A DNA stretch of 64,000 bases, from assembly GCA_030848705.1 (NCBI GenBank), contig JAUIZM010000012.1, positions 2,537,001-2,601,000 of the forward strand, read 5' to 3'. A program made the translations under genes and the position numbers. The stretch comes from Heracleum sosnowskyi. Its lineage: Eukaryota > Streptophyta > Magnoliopsida > Apiales > Apiaceae. Under the pieces are notes generated by a model. That model was given only the letters and a program-made list of their open reading frames with translations. It did no database searches and was not told where the DNA came from. Positions 44,159-54,830 of this stretch are shown here, piece after piece (the stretch's first letter is position 1; each line of letters starts with the position of its first letter).

Positions 44159-46627
44159 CTAAGGTTTTTTTGGTACCCACACTTGGTAGGGTCCAGATGA
44201 TTTAGGAACATTTTGGTTAATAATTCTTCTGTCATAAATTGCATTTCTCATAGTAGGAGACTTCACTTTTTCTGTGGCTTTGGAGTTTACACTCTTAGGC
44301 TCACATGAAGTTTTCACCCTCTCAACCCTGATTGGGGACCCTGTCCTATGAGAATGTATGTGTGTGTGTGATTCACCAGATTGTGCAGAGTCAAGTTTAT
44401 GTTTAAGAGATAAACAGTTAGCAATCACAGTCACATAGCATGTCATGCAGTTTGGCTTACCACAGAAAGAATCATGACTAGAATTTATGCTTGCAGAAAG
44501 GTTACTTAGGTTGTCAACTTCAATAATTTCAGGCTTACTACACTTATGAGTCAAATGATTAACAGATAGGCATTTTTGACATTGTTTCCTGGGAGCATTT
44601 GGCACATAAGCATAGTTGTTTCCTTTGTTAACACCAACTTTACCATTTCTGTTTTGTTTCCTTTTCTTAACAACTTCTTTCTTTGCTTTAGGACTCTTGA
44701 CAAGATTGTCTTTGGTCTCTTTCTGATTGACAAGTTCAGGAAAGGGAGAAGTGTTCTTAGCAGCCTCATCTTCTTCAAGTAGTTGTTGCTTGATGATCAG
44801 TAGTTCCTCATCAAACTCAACAACACTCTTTCTGAAGATGGGCAGTTCAACACTTGACAGTATGATTGGGGCATTTTTGTTTGTAAAAGTTTCCTTTCCT
44901 TTGCCCTTGACCTTCTTCCTTCCCTTGTCATTATCATAGTCAAAACCAACTCCAACCTTGCAGTCTTCAGTGTGTTCCTTGTGGTAGGTTTGAATAAGTT
45001 CAGAGGAGTTTTTGAAGCTTCTTAGTTTCAGTTCAGTTTCAGCAATTTGTTCTCTAAGGGCTTTCTCTATCTGCTCAGCACAAATCACTTTGTTTTTAAG
45101 ATATTCAACCTCCTTTTTCAAACCATCCAGGTTCACAACCATTAACTCAAGTTGCTCATTCTTTTCTGTAAGCTCAACATTCTTAGCAGTTAGTCTGTCA
45201 ATTTCTTCATTAGCTACTAACATGCTAGTATGAATATTAAACATCTCAGTGCTCATATCTTCAACAGTTTGCTTATATTGAAGGGGAGTCATATCAAGAG
45301 AAGTAAGAATAGGTACCTGACTTGAATCACCTTCATCAGAAAATGCCATCAAGGCATAGTTTGAATACTCTTGTTCTTCTTCTTCATCAGAGTCATCCCA
45401 GCATTTTCCCTCAGCAATAAAAGCCTTACCCTGTTGTTTCTTGAGTAGAGCCTCATACTTTGCCTCAAGCTCTAAGTATGCTTTATCCTTCTTGATCTGT
45501 TTGGGCTTCTTGCACTCTGTTGCAAAGTGCCCAAGTTCATTGCAGTTATAGCATCTTATTTTGGACCTATCCACACTCCCAGATTTGTATCCTCCTTTAA
45601 CTGCACCAGCAATCCCTTTTCCCTTGTTGAAGGAGTTTGAGCTACCTAAACCACCAGCATTCCCTCCATTGAACCTGGACTTGAATGGCTGCTTCCTCTT
45701 GAACCTAATGTTAGGATATCTCCTAGCCATGTAAGCAAAAGATTTATTTTCCATCTTGTCCAGCTCATCTATGCTGTAGAACTCATCCTCCTCAGGCAAA
45801 TCATAAACAACCTGAGCTTCATCACCAGCATCATCATTATCTTCTAGTTCCTCAATCTTGACTTGGCTGATTTTCAGAGATTCCATTCTTTGACCTAGAT
45901 TATCAGCAATAAGGGCACAGGAGGTATTGGCCATTAATCCTTGCTTTGCTTGAATAGATCTTTTCTGAAACAGCTCTAGCTCATATGTTTTCAATACACC
46001 ATACAGCACATCAAAACCAATTTTTGTTAGATCTCTTTCTTTGAGGGAAGAGATTCTTGGTTCCAAATGATCTGGAAGAGTTAGTAAGAATTTCATGTTA
46101 AGCTCTTCTGTCTCATAGTGTTTGTCATAGAGTTTGAGCTCATTTATCAGCTTGTTGAACCTCTCAAATACTTCTGTGATTCCCTCCTTTGGTTGAGCCA
46201 TGAATGCTTCATACTGTGAGACTAAAATCTGCTTTTTGTTCTTCCTTACCTCAGGAGTTCCTTCACATAGCACTTCTATGAGATCCCACATCTTCTTTGC
46301 ACTACTGCAGTGAGCAACAGTGCCATACATGTTGAAATCCATAGATTCACAGATGATAAGTTGAAGATGTCCATCCAGTGCTACTTTCTCCTTTTCAGGA
46401 TCAGTGTATTTTGAAGGGTCTTTAGGAACGTGCCTTGCTGGTACTATCTCAGTGCCTACTGTAGTTTCACCAATCTCAATCAATGGAACAAAGGGACCAT
46501 GCTTTAGAATGTCTAAATACATGGGGTTTGAAGCTTTGATGAAAAGCAACATCTTCTTCTTCCATAAACTGTAGTGCTCCTTGTTAAAGGGAGGAATCTT
46601 GATACTGCTTAGTTTCTGTGAACTCAT
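44159..46627 (-). CDS. Gag polyprotein, inner Sirevirus
   Basis: 822 codons, uninterrupted. The N-terminal Gag domain (about 15-220; MWDLIEVLCEGT, FLLTLPDHLEP) is followed by an acidic linker, an Arg/Gly-rich patch, a CCHC knuckle CYNCNELGHFATEC (359-372), a predicted coiled coil (about 450-540) and a second Cys/His cluster CQKCLSVNHLTHKC. The protein should assemble particles and package RNA. It ends QVWVPKKP then TAG; the outer Gag ends in the comparable QVWVLKTNT, so the C-terminal peptide before the gag-pol junction is conserved between the two families. Confidence 0.93.
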   Translation of the reverse strand: MSSQKLSSIKIPPFNKEHYSLWKKKMLLFIKASNPMYLDILKHGPFVPLIEIGETTVGTEIVPARHVPKDPSKYTDPEKEKVALDGHLQLIICESMDFNMYGTVAHCSSAKKMWDLIEVLCEGTPEVRKNKKQILVSQYEAFMAQPKEGITEVFERFNKLINELKLYDKHYETEELNMKFLLTLPDHLEPRISSLKERDLTKIGFDVLYGVLKTYELELFQKRSIQAKQGLMANTSCALIADNLGQRMESLKISQVKIEELEDNDDAGDEAQVVYDLPEEDEFYSIDELDKMENKSFAYMARRYPNIRFKRKQPFKSRFNGGNAGGLGSSNSFNKGKGIAGAVKGGYKSGSVDRSKIRCYNCNELGHFATECKKPKQIKKDKAYLELEAKYEALLKKQQGKAFIAEGKCWDDSDEEEEQEYSNYALMAFSDEGDSSQVPILTSLDMTPLQYKQTVEDMSTEMFNIHTSMLVANEEIDRLTAKNVELTEKNEQLELMVVNLDGLKKEVEYLKNKVICAEQIEKALREQIAETELKLRSFKNSSELIQTYHKEHTEDCKVGVGFDYDNDKGRKKVKGKGKETFTNKNAPIILSSVELPIFRKSVVEFDEELLIIKQQLLEEDEAAKNTSPFPELVNQKETKDNLVKSPKAKKEVVKKRKQNRNGKVGVNKGNNYAYVPNAPRKQCQKCLSVNHLTHKCSKPEIIEVDNLSNLSASINSSHDSFCGKPNCMTCYVTVIANCLSLKHKLDSAQSGESHTHIHSHRTGSPIRVERVKTSCEPKSVNSKATEKVKSPTMRNAIYDRRIINQNVPKSSGPYQVWVPKKP

Positions 46628-46663
46628 TCTTGATCTTTTCCTGTTTGTACGTTAACAGCCTAC

Positions 46664-46675
46664 GCTCTGATACCA
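46664..46675 (-). other. Primer-binding site (initiator tRNA-Met), inner element
   Basis: On the minus strand TGGTATCAGAGC, two bases after the 5' LTR, as in the outer element. Confidence 0.9.
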
Positions 46676-46677
46676 CT

Positions 46678-48027
46678 TGTTAGAAATGAATACTACTAGA
46701 AACTAGACAGAGGGGGGGTGAATGGATAGTTTGATATATTTTTCGATTCTTGAAACTAAGTATAAGCTGTATATGATTATGATATGTAATATGCGGAATG
46801 TAAATAACACACACAATCACTTTAATCTACTTTGTATAAGCAAATTAAATACTACAGCTTTCCAAGAAATTCACAATCGAATTTCTGGCTTCTAAACAAG
46901 AACAGTTTGAACTTGCTTGCTTACAGAGAAAAGAGCTTAGCAAATAACTATGTGTATCTCTCTTACAGCTTACTGTTGTGTGTGCACAATATATATATTC
47001 ACCTATACAAACTAGGTACACACAATAATACACAGCTACCCCTTCTGAAAGTCCAACTTGTCCTGCCATAAGAGGTTCACTGTGTCAGGAAGGACCACCT
47101 GCTTTTCGGAGTCTTTCCCGTTTCTGTAGCTGCTTGTCTCTTATCTTTCTCTCCAAGTTTAGCTGTAGATTTGCCATCTGTTCTTTGGACCACCTTGCCA
47201 GAACAAATGCTTCAGTATTTGTCTCCTTTGATTCTTGGTTCTGTACCTTGATTTGTCTTGTTATAAACGGCTAAGTATTGATATCGTGAACTCCACTTTA
47301 TCCCTGACTTCACGATCTCCCTTGTGAGGACTACGCGATATAGCCTTTGAAGACTTTGCGACATAGGTCATTTGATGACTATGCGACATAGGTCATTTGA
47401 TGACTATGCGACATAGGTCATTTGATGACTATGCGACATAGGTCATTTGATGACTATGCGACATAGGTCATTTGATGACTATGCGACATAGGTCATTTGA
47501 TGACTATGCGACATAGGTCATTTGATGACTATGCGACATAGGGCTTCTGAGGACTTCACGATCTAGGCTCTTTTGACTTTGCTGACTTCAACACTTCACG
47601 ACATGTGTCTTGAGGACTTCTCGACATAGTACAAAATGGACTATGCGATATAGTACTTCACGACATGGATATTGGTGACTTCACGACATAGCTTTCTTTT
47701 GACTTTGCTATATAATGCCTTAGACAAATTCCTGCAACTTATTTCTTCATAGCCTTATTCAACTCTATCCTGCTGCATGAACACTTCTGAACTTCTACCA
47801 GGATAATTATTCAATGGCCTATATACAATCTAGATGCAAGAAACTTTACTAAGCTCATTATAAATTTGAGCATACATGATCAAGCTAATGTTCATGAGAC
47901 CAAGACAAGTACATTTAGAGACCTATACTATATCCCAGTGATAGAAATCACTAGGTCATGTAATGTGACATAGTCACATAGTGTAGGCTTGTTAATAGTG
48001 GTATTCAGACATGTCTTGAGCCTAACA
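46678..48027 (-). repeat. 5' LTR of inner Sirevirus
   Basis: 1350 bp, nearly identical to 33965-35314 (two differences seen by eye). It includes the 25-bp tandem array at 47352-47542. Confidence 0.95.
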
Positions 48028-48059
48028 TACACTTTCTTGCTTTTAATCTCTGATTTCTA

Positions 48060-51000
48060 ATGGCAACCTCCATGTTTACCTCTGTTGGATTAGACTTTGT
48101 CCCAAATAACTATGCAGCACCTCTTAGCAATGAGAACACACCGGAGGCGTTTCATTTACTGCAAAATTTCCTTGCTCAATCGGAAATTGGGCGTGCTTTA
48201 GTGGAGCCTGCAAAGCTTTACGGATCTCAGATCAAAGCTTTCTGGGAAACTGGTGTATATGATAACGGTGGTGATTCTGGAACTCCATCGATTGTTTTTG
48301 AGTTTCAAGAGACAGAGTATGTCCTTACTCCAGGAACTGTACGTGAAGCAATGGGTTTTGCAGAATCTGATGCGTACACCATTGCTGTTGGTGATACTGA
48401 CCTTCAAAGAATGATGCAAGCCGTTGGATACTCTGGATCCTTAGTCAAGATAGGCCAGTTGAAGCGACCGCTCTTACGAAAGGAATGGAGTTTCTTTTTC
48501 GATTGCATAACCAGAGCGTTCGGGAAGAAATGTACCAATTGGGATGCGATTCCAATTGATAGTCTACAAATCGGGTATTCACTTCTTTTTTGTAGTAATT
48601 ATGATTTTGCTAGACTTGTCTTGATGAATATAGGAGAGAAAATGACAGAGAATATGAATGTAGTCTACTTTTCTAGGTTTTGTCAGATTTTATTCTCTAC
48701 TTGTGTTAATAATGTTGAGATTAATGAGGAGGACGTAATTCCCTCATTCAAATGGCATAAAAGGGTATTCTCTGACCTTACAAATAAGGATTTGAAGAAA
48801 GTGAATGTTGGTGAGTTGTTGTTACCTGAGAGGGTTCATCGGTTTTTAAACCCTCAACCTCAACCACAACAGCAACCGCAGCAGATAAACAATGATACTC
48901 AAGTCGCTCCAAGACAAAAGACTGGAGGTAGGATTAAGCATAGAGCTTTCAAGGCTGCTACAACTTTTAATACTGATGATGTTGAGGGGTCAACCTCTGT
49001 TAAAACTTCAAGGAAGAAAAGAAAAGTTAGAGCAAACAGACCACAGTCTGATGCTGCTGTTGAAGATAGTGAAACTGATGAAGAAACTCTTCATCAGAGG
49101 AAAAGGAGATTAGTAGCAGCACATCTATTTGGTGCTGATAATATTTCTTCCCAAGCTGTAGAAAATCTTGAAGTTCAGATTCAAGAGGATGAAGCTGTCT
49201 TTGAGGACAGAGTTTCTATGGAGAATGTACCTTCTGAAGTACAAGAGGAGATTTTTGATACTACTGTGCCTACTAAGGACAGAGTAAATACTGCCACAGA
49301 AGCTCCTACATCAAATATTGATGATGTAGTTGAGGAAGCTGCTGATCACTCTGATAGCAGGATTTTTGAGCCTCAAGGATTTGATATGGAAGCTGAAGCA
49401 AACACCTCTTTAAACTCTGAACATTTTACAGAGGGTTTGGAAGCTGATCTGGATACTGTGAGAATTGAAGAATCTATGGCTTCTCACACAGAAATACTTA
49501 CTTTTGAAGTTGAGAAAGGTGAGGAAGTCAATCAGACTTTAGCTGCTAATGCTACAGAAGCTGTTACTACAGAAACTGCAAATCCTGATGTTGTTGAAGC
49601 AGAGTTTGTTGCAAACTCTGAGGATGCTTTTGTTCTTGAAGCTCTACAACAATCTGTTGTTGAGATTGTTCAAAGAGAAGCAGAGTATAGTAATAATGCA
49701 CACTCTGATGATCCTGAAAAAGTGGCTGCGAATGTTCTTACAGAGAATGAAGCAGAGGATGACGATGATGAAGATAGTCCTACTCATTCCAATCCTGACA
49801 TTCAAGTAGAGTTATCTGATATTCAAGCTAACTTTGATGAAGCAAGAGAAGTCAATCGTGCTACTGCAGAACATTTTCAGAATATGTACTTCTCAAATTG
49901 GTCAAGCAAGGATACTATCTTTTCCAATGCACGAGCTGCTGATTTTGTCACGAAGTCTTCGAAAGAGATTACAAATCCAGAACTTCTCAGTCATCTCAAA
50001 GCAACTATTGTACAAATCAAATCATTGAACAATCGTTTTGATGATTCTGACAAGGTGATTACTGGATTAAGGAATGATATAGCTCAAAGAGAGCTTACAC
50101 AGCAAAAGGACAAATCTCTATACATCTCCTTGTGTAAAGATCAGAAGATTTTTGATTCCAGGTTGTCCAAAGTTGAATAAAATCAAGTAAAAATGTCAAC
50201 TCAGTTGGATGAAATTGCAAATTCCATTAAATTGCTCACATCAGTTTTGCTGTCTGATGATGTCAAAAAGGGGGAGAGAGTATCTAAGGATAAATGCAAG
50301 AGCTCTCAAACTCTGACTCAGAAGGATGATACTGCTGATGGTGGTGCAAGAGACAAATATCATCCAAGATCAAACAATGTTCAAAGGCAAGGGAGGAGGT
50401 CAAACTCTGATGCTCAGACAAATGCTGATGGAAAAAGAATAAACACTGGAGGGCAGTCTTCTTCAAGGGTTAGAAGTTTACTTCTTTCCTCTAAATCTCC
50501 AGTTACTGATGAAGAAGTTGCTACACAGTTATTCTTAGCAGAACATGGTAAAGATGTTACTATTGAAGATATCCAGGCAGAAGAGCAATTGCTTGCTGAA
50601 AAACACAGGAAAGATGTTGAAGCTGGAATTTACAAGAAGAAGGAAATCAAGGCTCCAAGGAGAAAAGAAAAAAGAATTGTTATCAAAGAGAATGTAAACT
50701 CTGATCAGAGTTTACAGTACTCAAGGAGGCCTATTTGTTCAAATGCTGATAAAGGTAAAGGCGTGATGATTGAAGAACCTAACCTGAAAAAGAAGAATTA
50801 TTCAACCTCTGACATTGCTCAAGTTGAAACAAGATTAGCTAAATCAACCTCTGACGCTGCTCAAGTTGATGTTATTACCAAAGTTTTGACAACCTCTGAC
50901 GTTGCTCAAGTTGTACAGAAATCTACACTACTTCCAGGATTCAGCAAACCAAAAATTCTTGAAGACTTAAAGCTTGAAGCTGTGAATTTCTCAGAAACCA

Positions 51001-51695
51001 GAACAGTATTGGGAAAAGAAGCCTTTGATAAATCTGGATTGGGTTCACACAGAGAGAGAAGAACAAATAACATATCTCAAGATAACATTTCACTGGCAGA
51101 GTCTGGTATTGGGATTACACAAGAAAATCTTGATAAGTTAGAGTCTGTACAGTTGATTTTTCACAGAGTATTGAAGAAGCAATTTCTGTTATACTTCATG
51201 AATGATGGAAGAGTTTATAAGGTTGGAGAATCTGATGTCAATCTCAAATCATGGGAAGAACTTGAATATGTACTTTATCTTTTGAAAGTCAAGAACAGAC
51301 ACACTCATGATGTTGCTCAAGTGTTGAGAGAGAAGATGCTGAGATCTAAAGCTATGCTTGGAGGAGGAGTGTCAAGTGTTTATATTCCAAAGTATAGGAA
51401 TCATGCTGGAAAAATAGTGGAAATGAAAAGAAACAGTGCAAGACTAAGGACTGATCTGGGAGTTAAAGTCTTAGAATTCAATCTAGAATCTGATAAACCA
51501 TATTTTATTAGGCTAGGGAATGAGATGATGACAAATTCCATCTATTCTTTGAGAGCTACAATTTATCAGACTGGAGAATCTGATCCAGAGTTGAGAGAGT
51601 TGAAGAAAATTATGGTTGAAGAGCTGGAAAGGGCTGAAAGAAGACTTCTCATAGATTATCTCAGAACTGTTCCTGATATTCAAGAAGTCAAGTAA
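48060..51695 (+). CDS. Third ORF ('envelope-position' protein) of outer Sirevirus, one in-frame TAA
   Basis: 706 codons (48060-50180) end in TAA. The same frame continues open to 51695, with an ATG at 50193, so a product of about 1211 residues seems broken by one stop. The N-terminal domain matches the inner element's third ORF: IKAFWETG (58-65), EAMGF (96-100), RKEWSFFFD (140-148), a YSLLF segment and YFSRFCQILF. A very acidic Glu/Asp-rich middle follows, then coiled-coil-like stretches, and after the stop a Lys/Arg-rich region with the repeated phrase T(S)D(I/A/V)AQV. There is no signal peptide, membrane span or cleavage site. Alternatively the two frames are separate proteins, with the second starting at 50193. 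The function is unknown. Confidence 0.8.
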
Positions 51696-51847
51696 AGTCT
51701 GACTGTAAGTTTTTGTTGTTTTCTGTTCTAAGTTAAATTTAAACTCTGTTTTAAAGTTAAACTCTGACATATTTTAAACGCTGCATTTGTTATATGTTTT
51801 GACATCATCAATTATCTGTTTAACTTGTACATTTTTGTATGAACAAG

Positions 51848-51858
51848 TTGGGGGAGAT
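51848..51858 (+). other. Polypurine tract of outer Sirevirus
   Basis: TTGGGGGAGAT lies directly before the 3' LTR, the plus-strand priming site. Confidence 0.85.
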
Positions 51859-52403
51859 TGTTAGATATAATTGCTGACGTTTGTTCATCAGTGTTTAAGT
51901 ACCAGGTACATATCAGAGTTTATATAGAAGCCAGTCAGAGTTTCATAAAGTCTGACTGGGTGAAGAGTTTACATAGAAGCTGGTCAGAGTTTGATAAAGT
52001 CTGACAGGGTGATAGTTGACTTAGCTGTCGGTGCAAAGATAAAGATTCTAGAAGCAATATATTCTGAAGATGGAAAGAAGCAGAATATATTGATACAGCT
52101 AAGGAGACTGGACAGAAGACTGAAGCAATCCTTAATTGATAATAATTGTATAGCTAATTTATAGGAGTATCAATTAGATAAGGATTGTATGTAGCTGTGT
52201 ACTATATAAACACAGATAGGTTATCCCTAGAAGGGATACGCAAACATTGAATATATTATTCTTGTAACCTAGTAGCTCTTTGTGATTCATTAACATCACT
52301 AAGAGAGAAACTGTTAATATAATTACAGTTTGTTGATTTATAAAGTGTTCTTGATTGTTATTCTCATACATACTTGATTATATATTGTGTATTCGGCCTA
52401 ACA
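51859..52403 (+). repeat. 3' LTR of outer Sirevirus
   Basis: 545 bp, matching 26354-26898 with three differences seen by eye (TGTCGGTGCAAAGAT versus TGTTGGTGCAAATAT, and TTATATATTG versus TTATACATTG). TATA box at 52203-52210. Confidence 0.95.
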
Positions 52404-53459
52404 GATAATATCAGTGAAGATCATGAGTTTGTTTGGACATGGAGGTCTTCCCAATGGGGTATGAACTTTTATTAAATATATTGTAAAAAAAAATTACATT
52501 TGTAGAGAGGATCGACATGTTCTCCGAACAATTTTTTCAATTCAGCTATTTAAGTTATGATCCATACAAAAATTATCAATTTTCTATATCAATTCTCACG
52601 TCTTTTTTTTTGTTTATATTTTTGTTTATGATTATGGTTTATTCACTTCCAATGATTCCTTTATGATTGTAATTTGTGCAATAGTATTTAAATTTGTTGT
52701 CAATTAAATCTGATCCATTCTCAGGAGCCTTCGTAGTTGTTTTCATTAATATTAATTCAACAGGGATGATGTATAGTGTAGAAATATTCAAGTGAGAAGA
52801 TTGAGATCTAAACTTGAATTGACTGTGAAGAGATGCCGAAATAAGTTTTATCTTCTAATTTATATAGTAGATAATACTTATAGAAAATACAAGCTTCTAT
52901 AAAATAAAATAAAATCTAGAAGTCTTATTTTTCATTTTCATTATTATCCAGAGTACCTATATTTTAAACAATGAAAATTAAAAATTTTAAAAATATTGAA
53001 ATTCAATTTTATGATATAATAAAATTGATTAATACATGATGTAATTTATTTAGTGAATTAGTTTATTATCTATTTAGATTAGATAACAACAAGAAAACGG
53101 GGAGAGAGAGAGCGATACGAGGAGCATGTAATATGCTACAATTTAATATTAATGTTATATTATGTTTTTTAAAATTGAAATTGGAAGATGAATTTTGAGA
53201 AAAATAAAAATGATGATAAATATACTAATATTTGATATAATATTAAAAAAAATATATATATATTTTACAATTGTCGTTGTCTATATTAATTCAAATTTTC
53301 AGTAAATGACCAGGATGAAACGAAGAATTAAAACAAAACCTTAATTTTGTATTAGAAATATTATTTTATCTGAAAACATATTTTGTAGAATAGATTTTAG
53401 AAAAATTTAGAGAAATTATTACAAAGACGTTGCCAAGCGCGACTTGAACTAAATATATA

Positions 53460-54830
53460 ATTATAATATTCTTGCCTTGAAAATCTTTATTAATTGAGGA
53501 AACTAAATTTACAATTCCAATAATTTTGCCTTTAACATCTTTACTAATGGAAAAAACTAAATTTACAATTTGAATAGTCTCCTAAATTATTTTATTAAAA
53601 AATATCAATTTTTGAAATGAGTGAAATATCTTAATTGTCTTTAAAAAATTTACTAATGGAGGAAACTAAATATTTTTTCTTTTAAAATCTTTACTAATGG
53701 AGGAAACTAAATAAACAATTTTAATATTCTCCTAATTTGTTTTTAGAAAATATCTCATTTACCTTTTAAATCTTTATTATGGAGGAAACTAAATATACAA
53801 TTTCAATATTCTCGCCTTTAAGATCTTTATTAAGGTAGGAAACTAAATATACAATTTTTAATATTCTCCTAAATGTTTTATTAAAAAATATCTCATTTGT
53901 CTTTTGAAACTTTACTTATGGAGAATACTATATATACAATTTTAATATTATTGAATTTAGAATCTTTACTAATTGAGTAAACTAAATATACAATTTTAAT
54001 ATTTTACTAATTTTTTTATGAATATACTTACTAACATATAAAACTAAATATATTATCTTAATATCCTCTTGATTTTTTTTGATTGGAAAATATCTCATTT
54101 GTCTTTTAAATCTTTATTTATGGAGCAAAGTAAATATACAATTTTATATTCTTGTCTTTAAAATTTTTACTAATGGAGGAAACTAAATATACAAATTTAA
54201 TATTTTTTGCTTTAAAATCTTTACTAATGAAGGAAACTAAATATATAATTTTAATATTCTCCTAATTTTTTATTAGAAAATATCTCATTTACCTTTTAAA
54301 TCTTTATTTATGGAGGAAACTAAATATATAATTTCAATATTCTCACTTTTAAAATCTTTACTAATGGAGAAAACTAAATATATAATTTTTAATATTCTCA
54401 TAAATTTTTTATTAGAAAATATCTCTTTCGCCTTTTGAATCTTTACTTGTGGATAATAATAGATATACAATTTTAATATTCTTGCATTTAGAATCTTTAC
54501 TAATTGAGAAAACTGAATATACAATTTTAATATTTTCCTAAATTTTTTTTATGAATATACTTACTAACATACAAAACTAAATATATAATCTTAATATCCA
54601 CTTGATTTTTTTATTAGAAAATATCTCATTTGTCTTTAAATCTTTATTTATGGAGAAAAGTAAATATACAATTTTAATATTTTTGTCTTTAAATTTTTTA
54701 CTAATGTAGGAAACTAAATAAACAATTTTAATATTCTCCTAAACTTTTTTATTTGTGAATATATTTACTAACATAGGAAACTAAATATATTATCTTAATA
54801 TTCTCTGGAATTTTTTTATTTGAAGTCAAA
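53460..54830 (+). repeat. Helitron-family repeat array with a ~532-bp higher-order period
   Basis: About 20 units built on CTTTACTAATGGAGGAAACTAAATATACAATTTTAATATTCTCCTAA occur at spacings of roughly 52-60 and 80-90 bases. Unit order from about 53740 repeats from about 54272: for example CTTACTAACATATAAAAC at 54026 and its near copy CTTACTAACATACAAAAC at 54559. Single units also occur near 25840-25960 and 55770-56070. Non-coding. Confidence 0.75.

Larger units (their letters stand above)
33965..48027 (-). mobile_element. Full-length Sirevirus-like Ty1/Copia retrotransposon (inner, nested)
   Basis: Two 1350-bp LTRs (33965-35314 and 46678-48027) flank a 14.06-kb element on the minus strand, with a perfect 5-bp duplication TACAC (33960-33964, 48028-48032). 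Minus-strand order: 5' LTR at high coordinates, primer-binding site, gag, pol, motif-rich spacer, third ORF, polypurine tract, 3' LTR. I see two base differences between the LTRs (GTGTTGATA versus GTATTGATA near 34564/47277, and GATTACTATG versus GATGACTATG in the tandem array), about 0.15 percent, so insertion is very recent. It is a different family from the outer element: the LTRs are unrelated and the proteins clearly diverged. Confidence 0.95.
26354..52403 (+). mobile_element. Full-length Sirevirus-like Ty1/Copia retrotransposon (outer)
   Basis: Two 545-bp LTRs (26354-26898, 51859-52403) begin TGTTAGATAT and end GGCCTAACA, flanked by a perfect 5-bp duplication GATAA (26349-26353, 52404-52408). 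Order: LTR, primer-binding site, gag, pol (protease, integrase, reverse transcriptase, RNase H: Copia order), long spacer, third ORF, polypurine tract, LTR. Without the nested element it is about 12.0 kb. Long Gag with extra zinc knuckles, gag and pol in separate frames, a third ORF after pol and several GGGGGAG tracts are hallmarks of the Sirevirus (SIRE/Maximus) lineage. The LTRs differ at three positions I can see (near 26533-26544 and 26875), so the insertion is young. Confidence 0.95.
26340..52458 (+). pseudogene. Possible captured exon (64 nt), split by the Sirevirus insertion
   Basis: Directly left of the outer LTR, TATACTTGCAG (ending 26339) is followed by 14 bases of exon-like sequence (26340-26353). 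The sequence resumes at 52409 after the repeated GATAA and runs to GGG|GTATGAAC (donor at 52459). Rejoined it is 64 nt with an acceptor-like and a donor-like site, and two of its three frames are open. The frame reading ...EDHEFVWTWRSSQWG is the more gene-like, but I recognise no protein. Helitrons often carry host exons. This could also be chance. Confidence 0.3.
26083..53452 (+). mobile_element. Short Helitron carrying the Sirevirus insertion
   Basis: The proposed left end is TCTATATTAAAAGATAGT after A (26082). The right end is CTAA (53449-53452), preceded by AAAGACGTTGCCAAGCGCGAC, a decayed version of the hairpin seen at 57481. Sequence before the right end (52990-53450) matches that before 57511 (for example ATTGATTAATA(C/G)ATGAT, CGAGAAAGCGG / CAAGAAAACGG), so both are 3' regions of one family. 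Host-family repeats resume directly after 53452. Without the retroelement and its target duplication this is about 1.3 kb. The base after CTAA is A rather than T, and the left end rests on one motif, so confidence is moderate. Confidence 0.5.
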
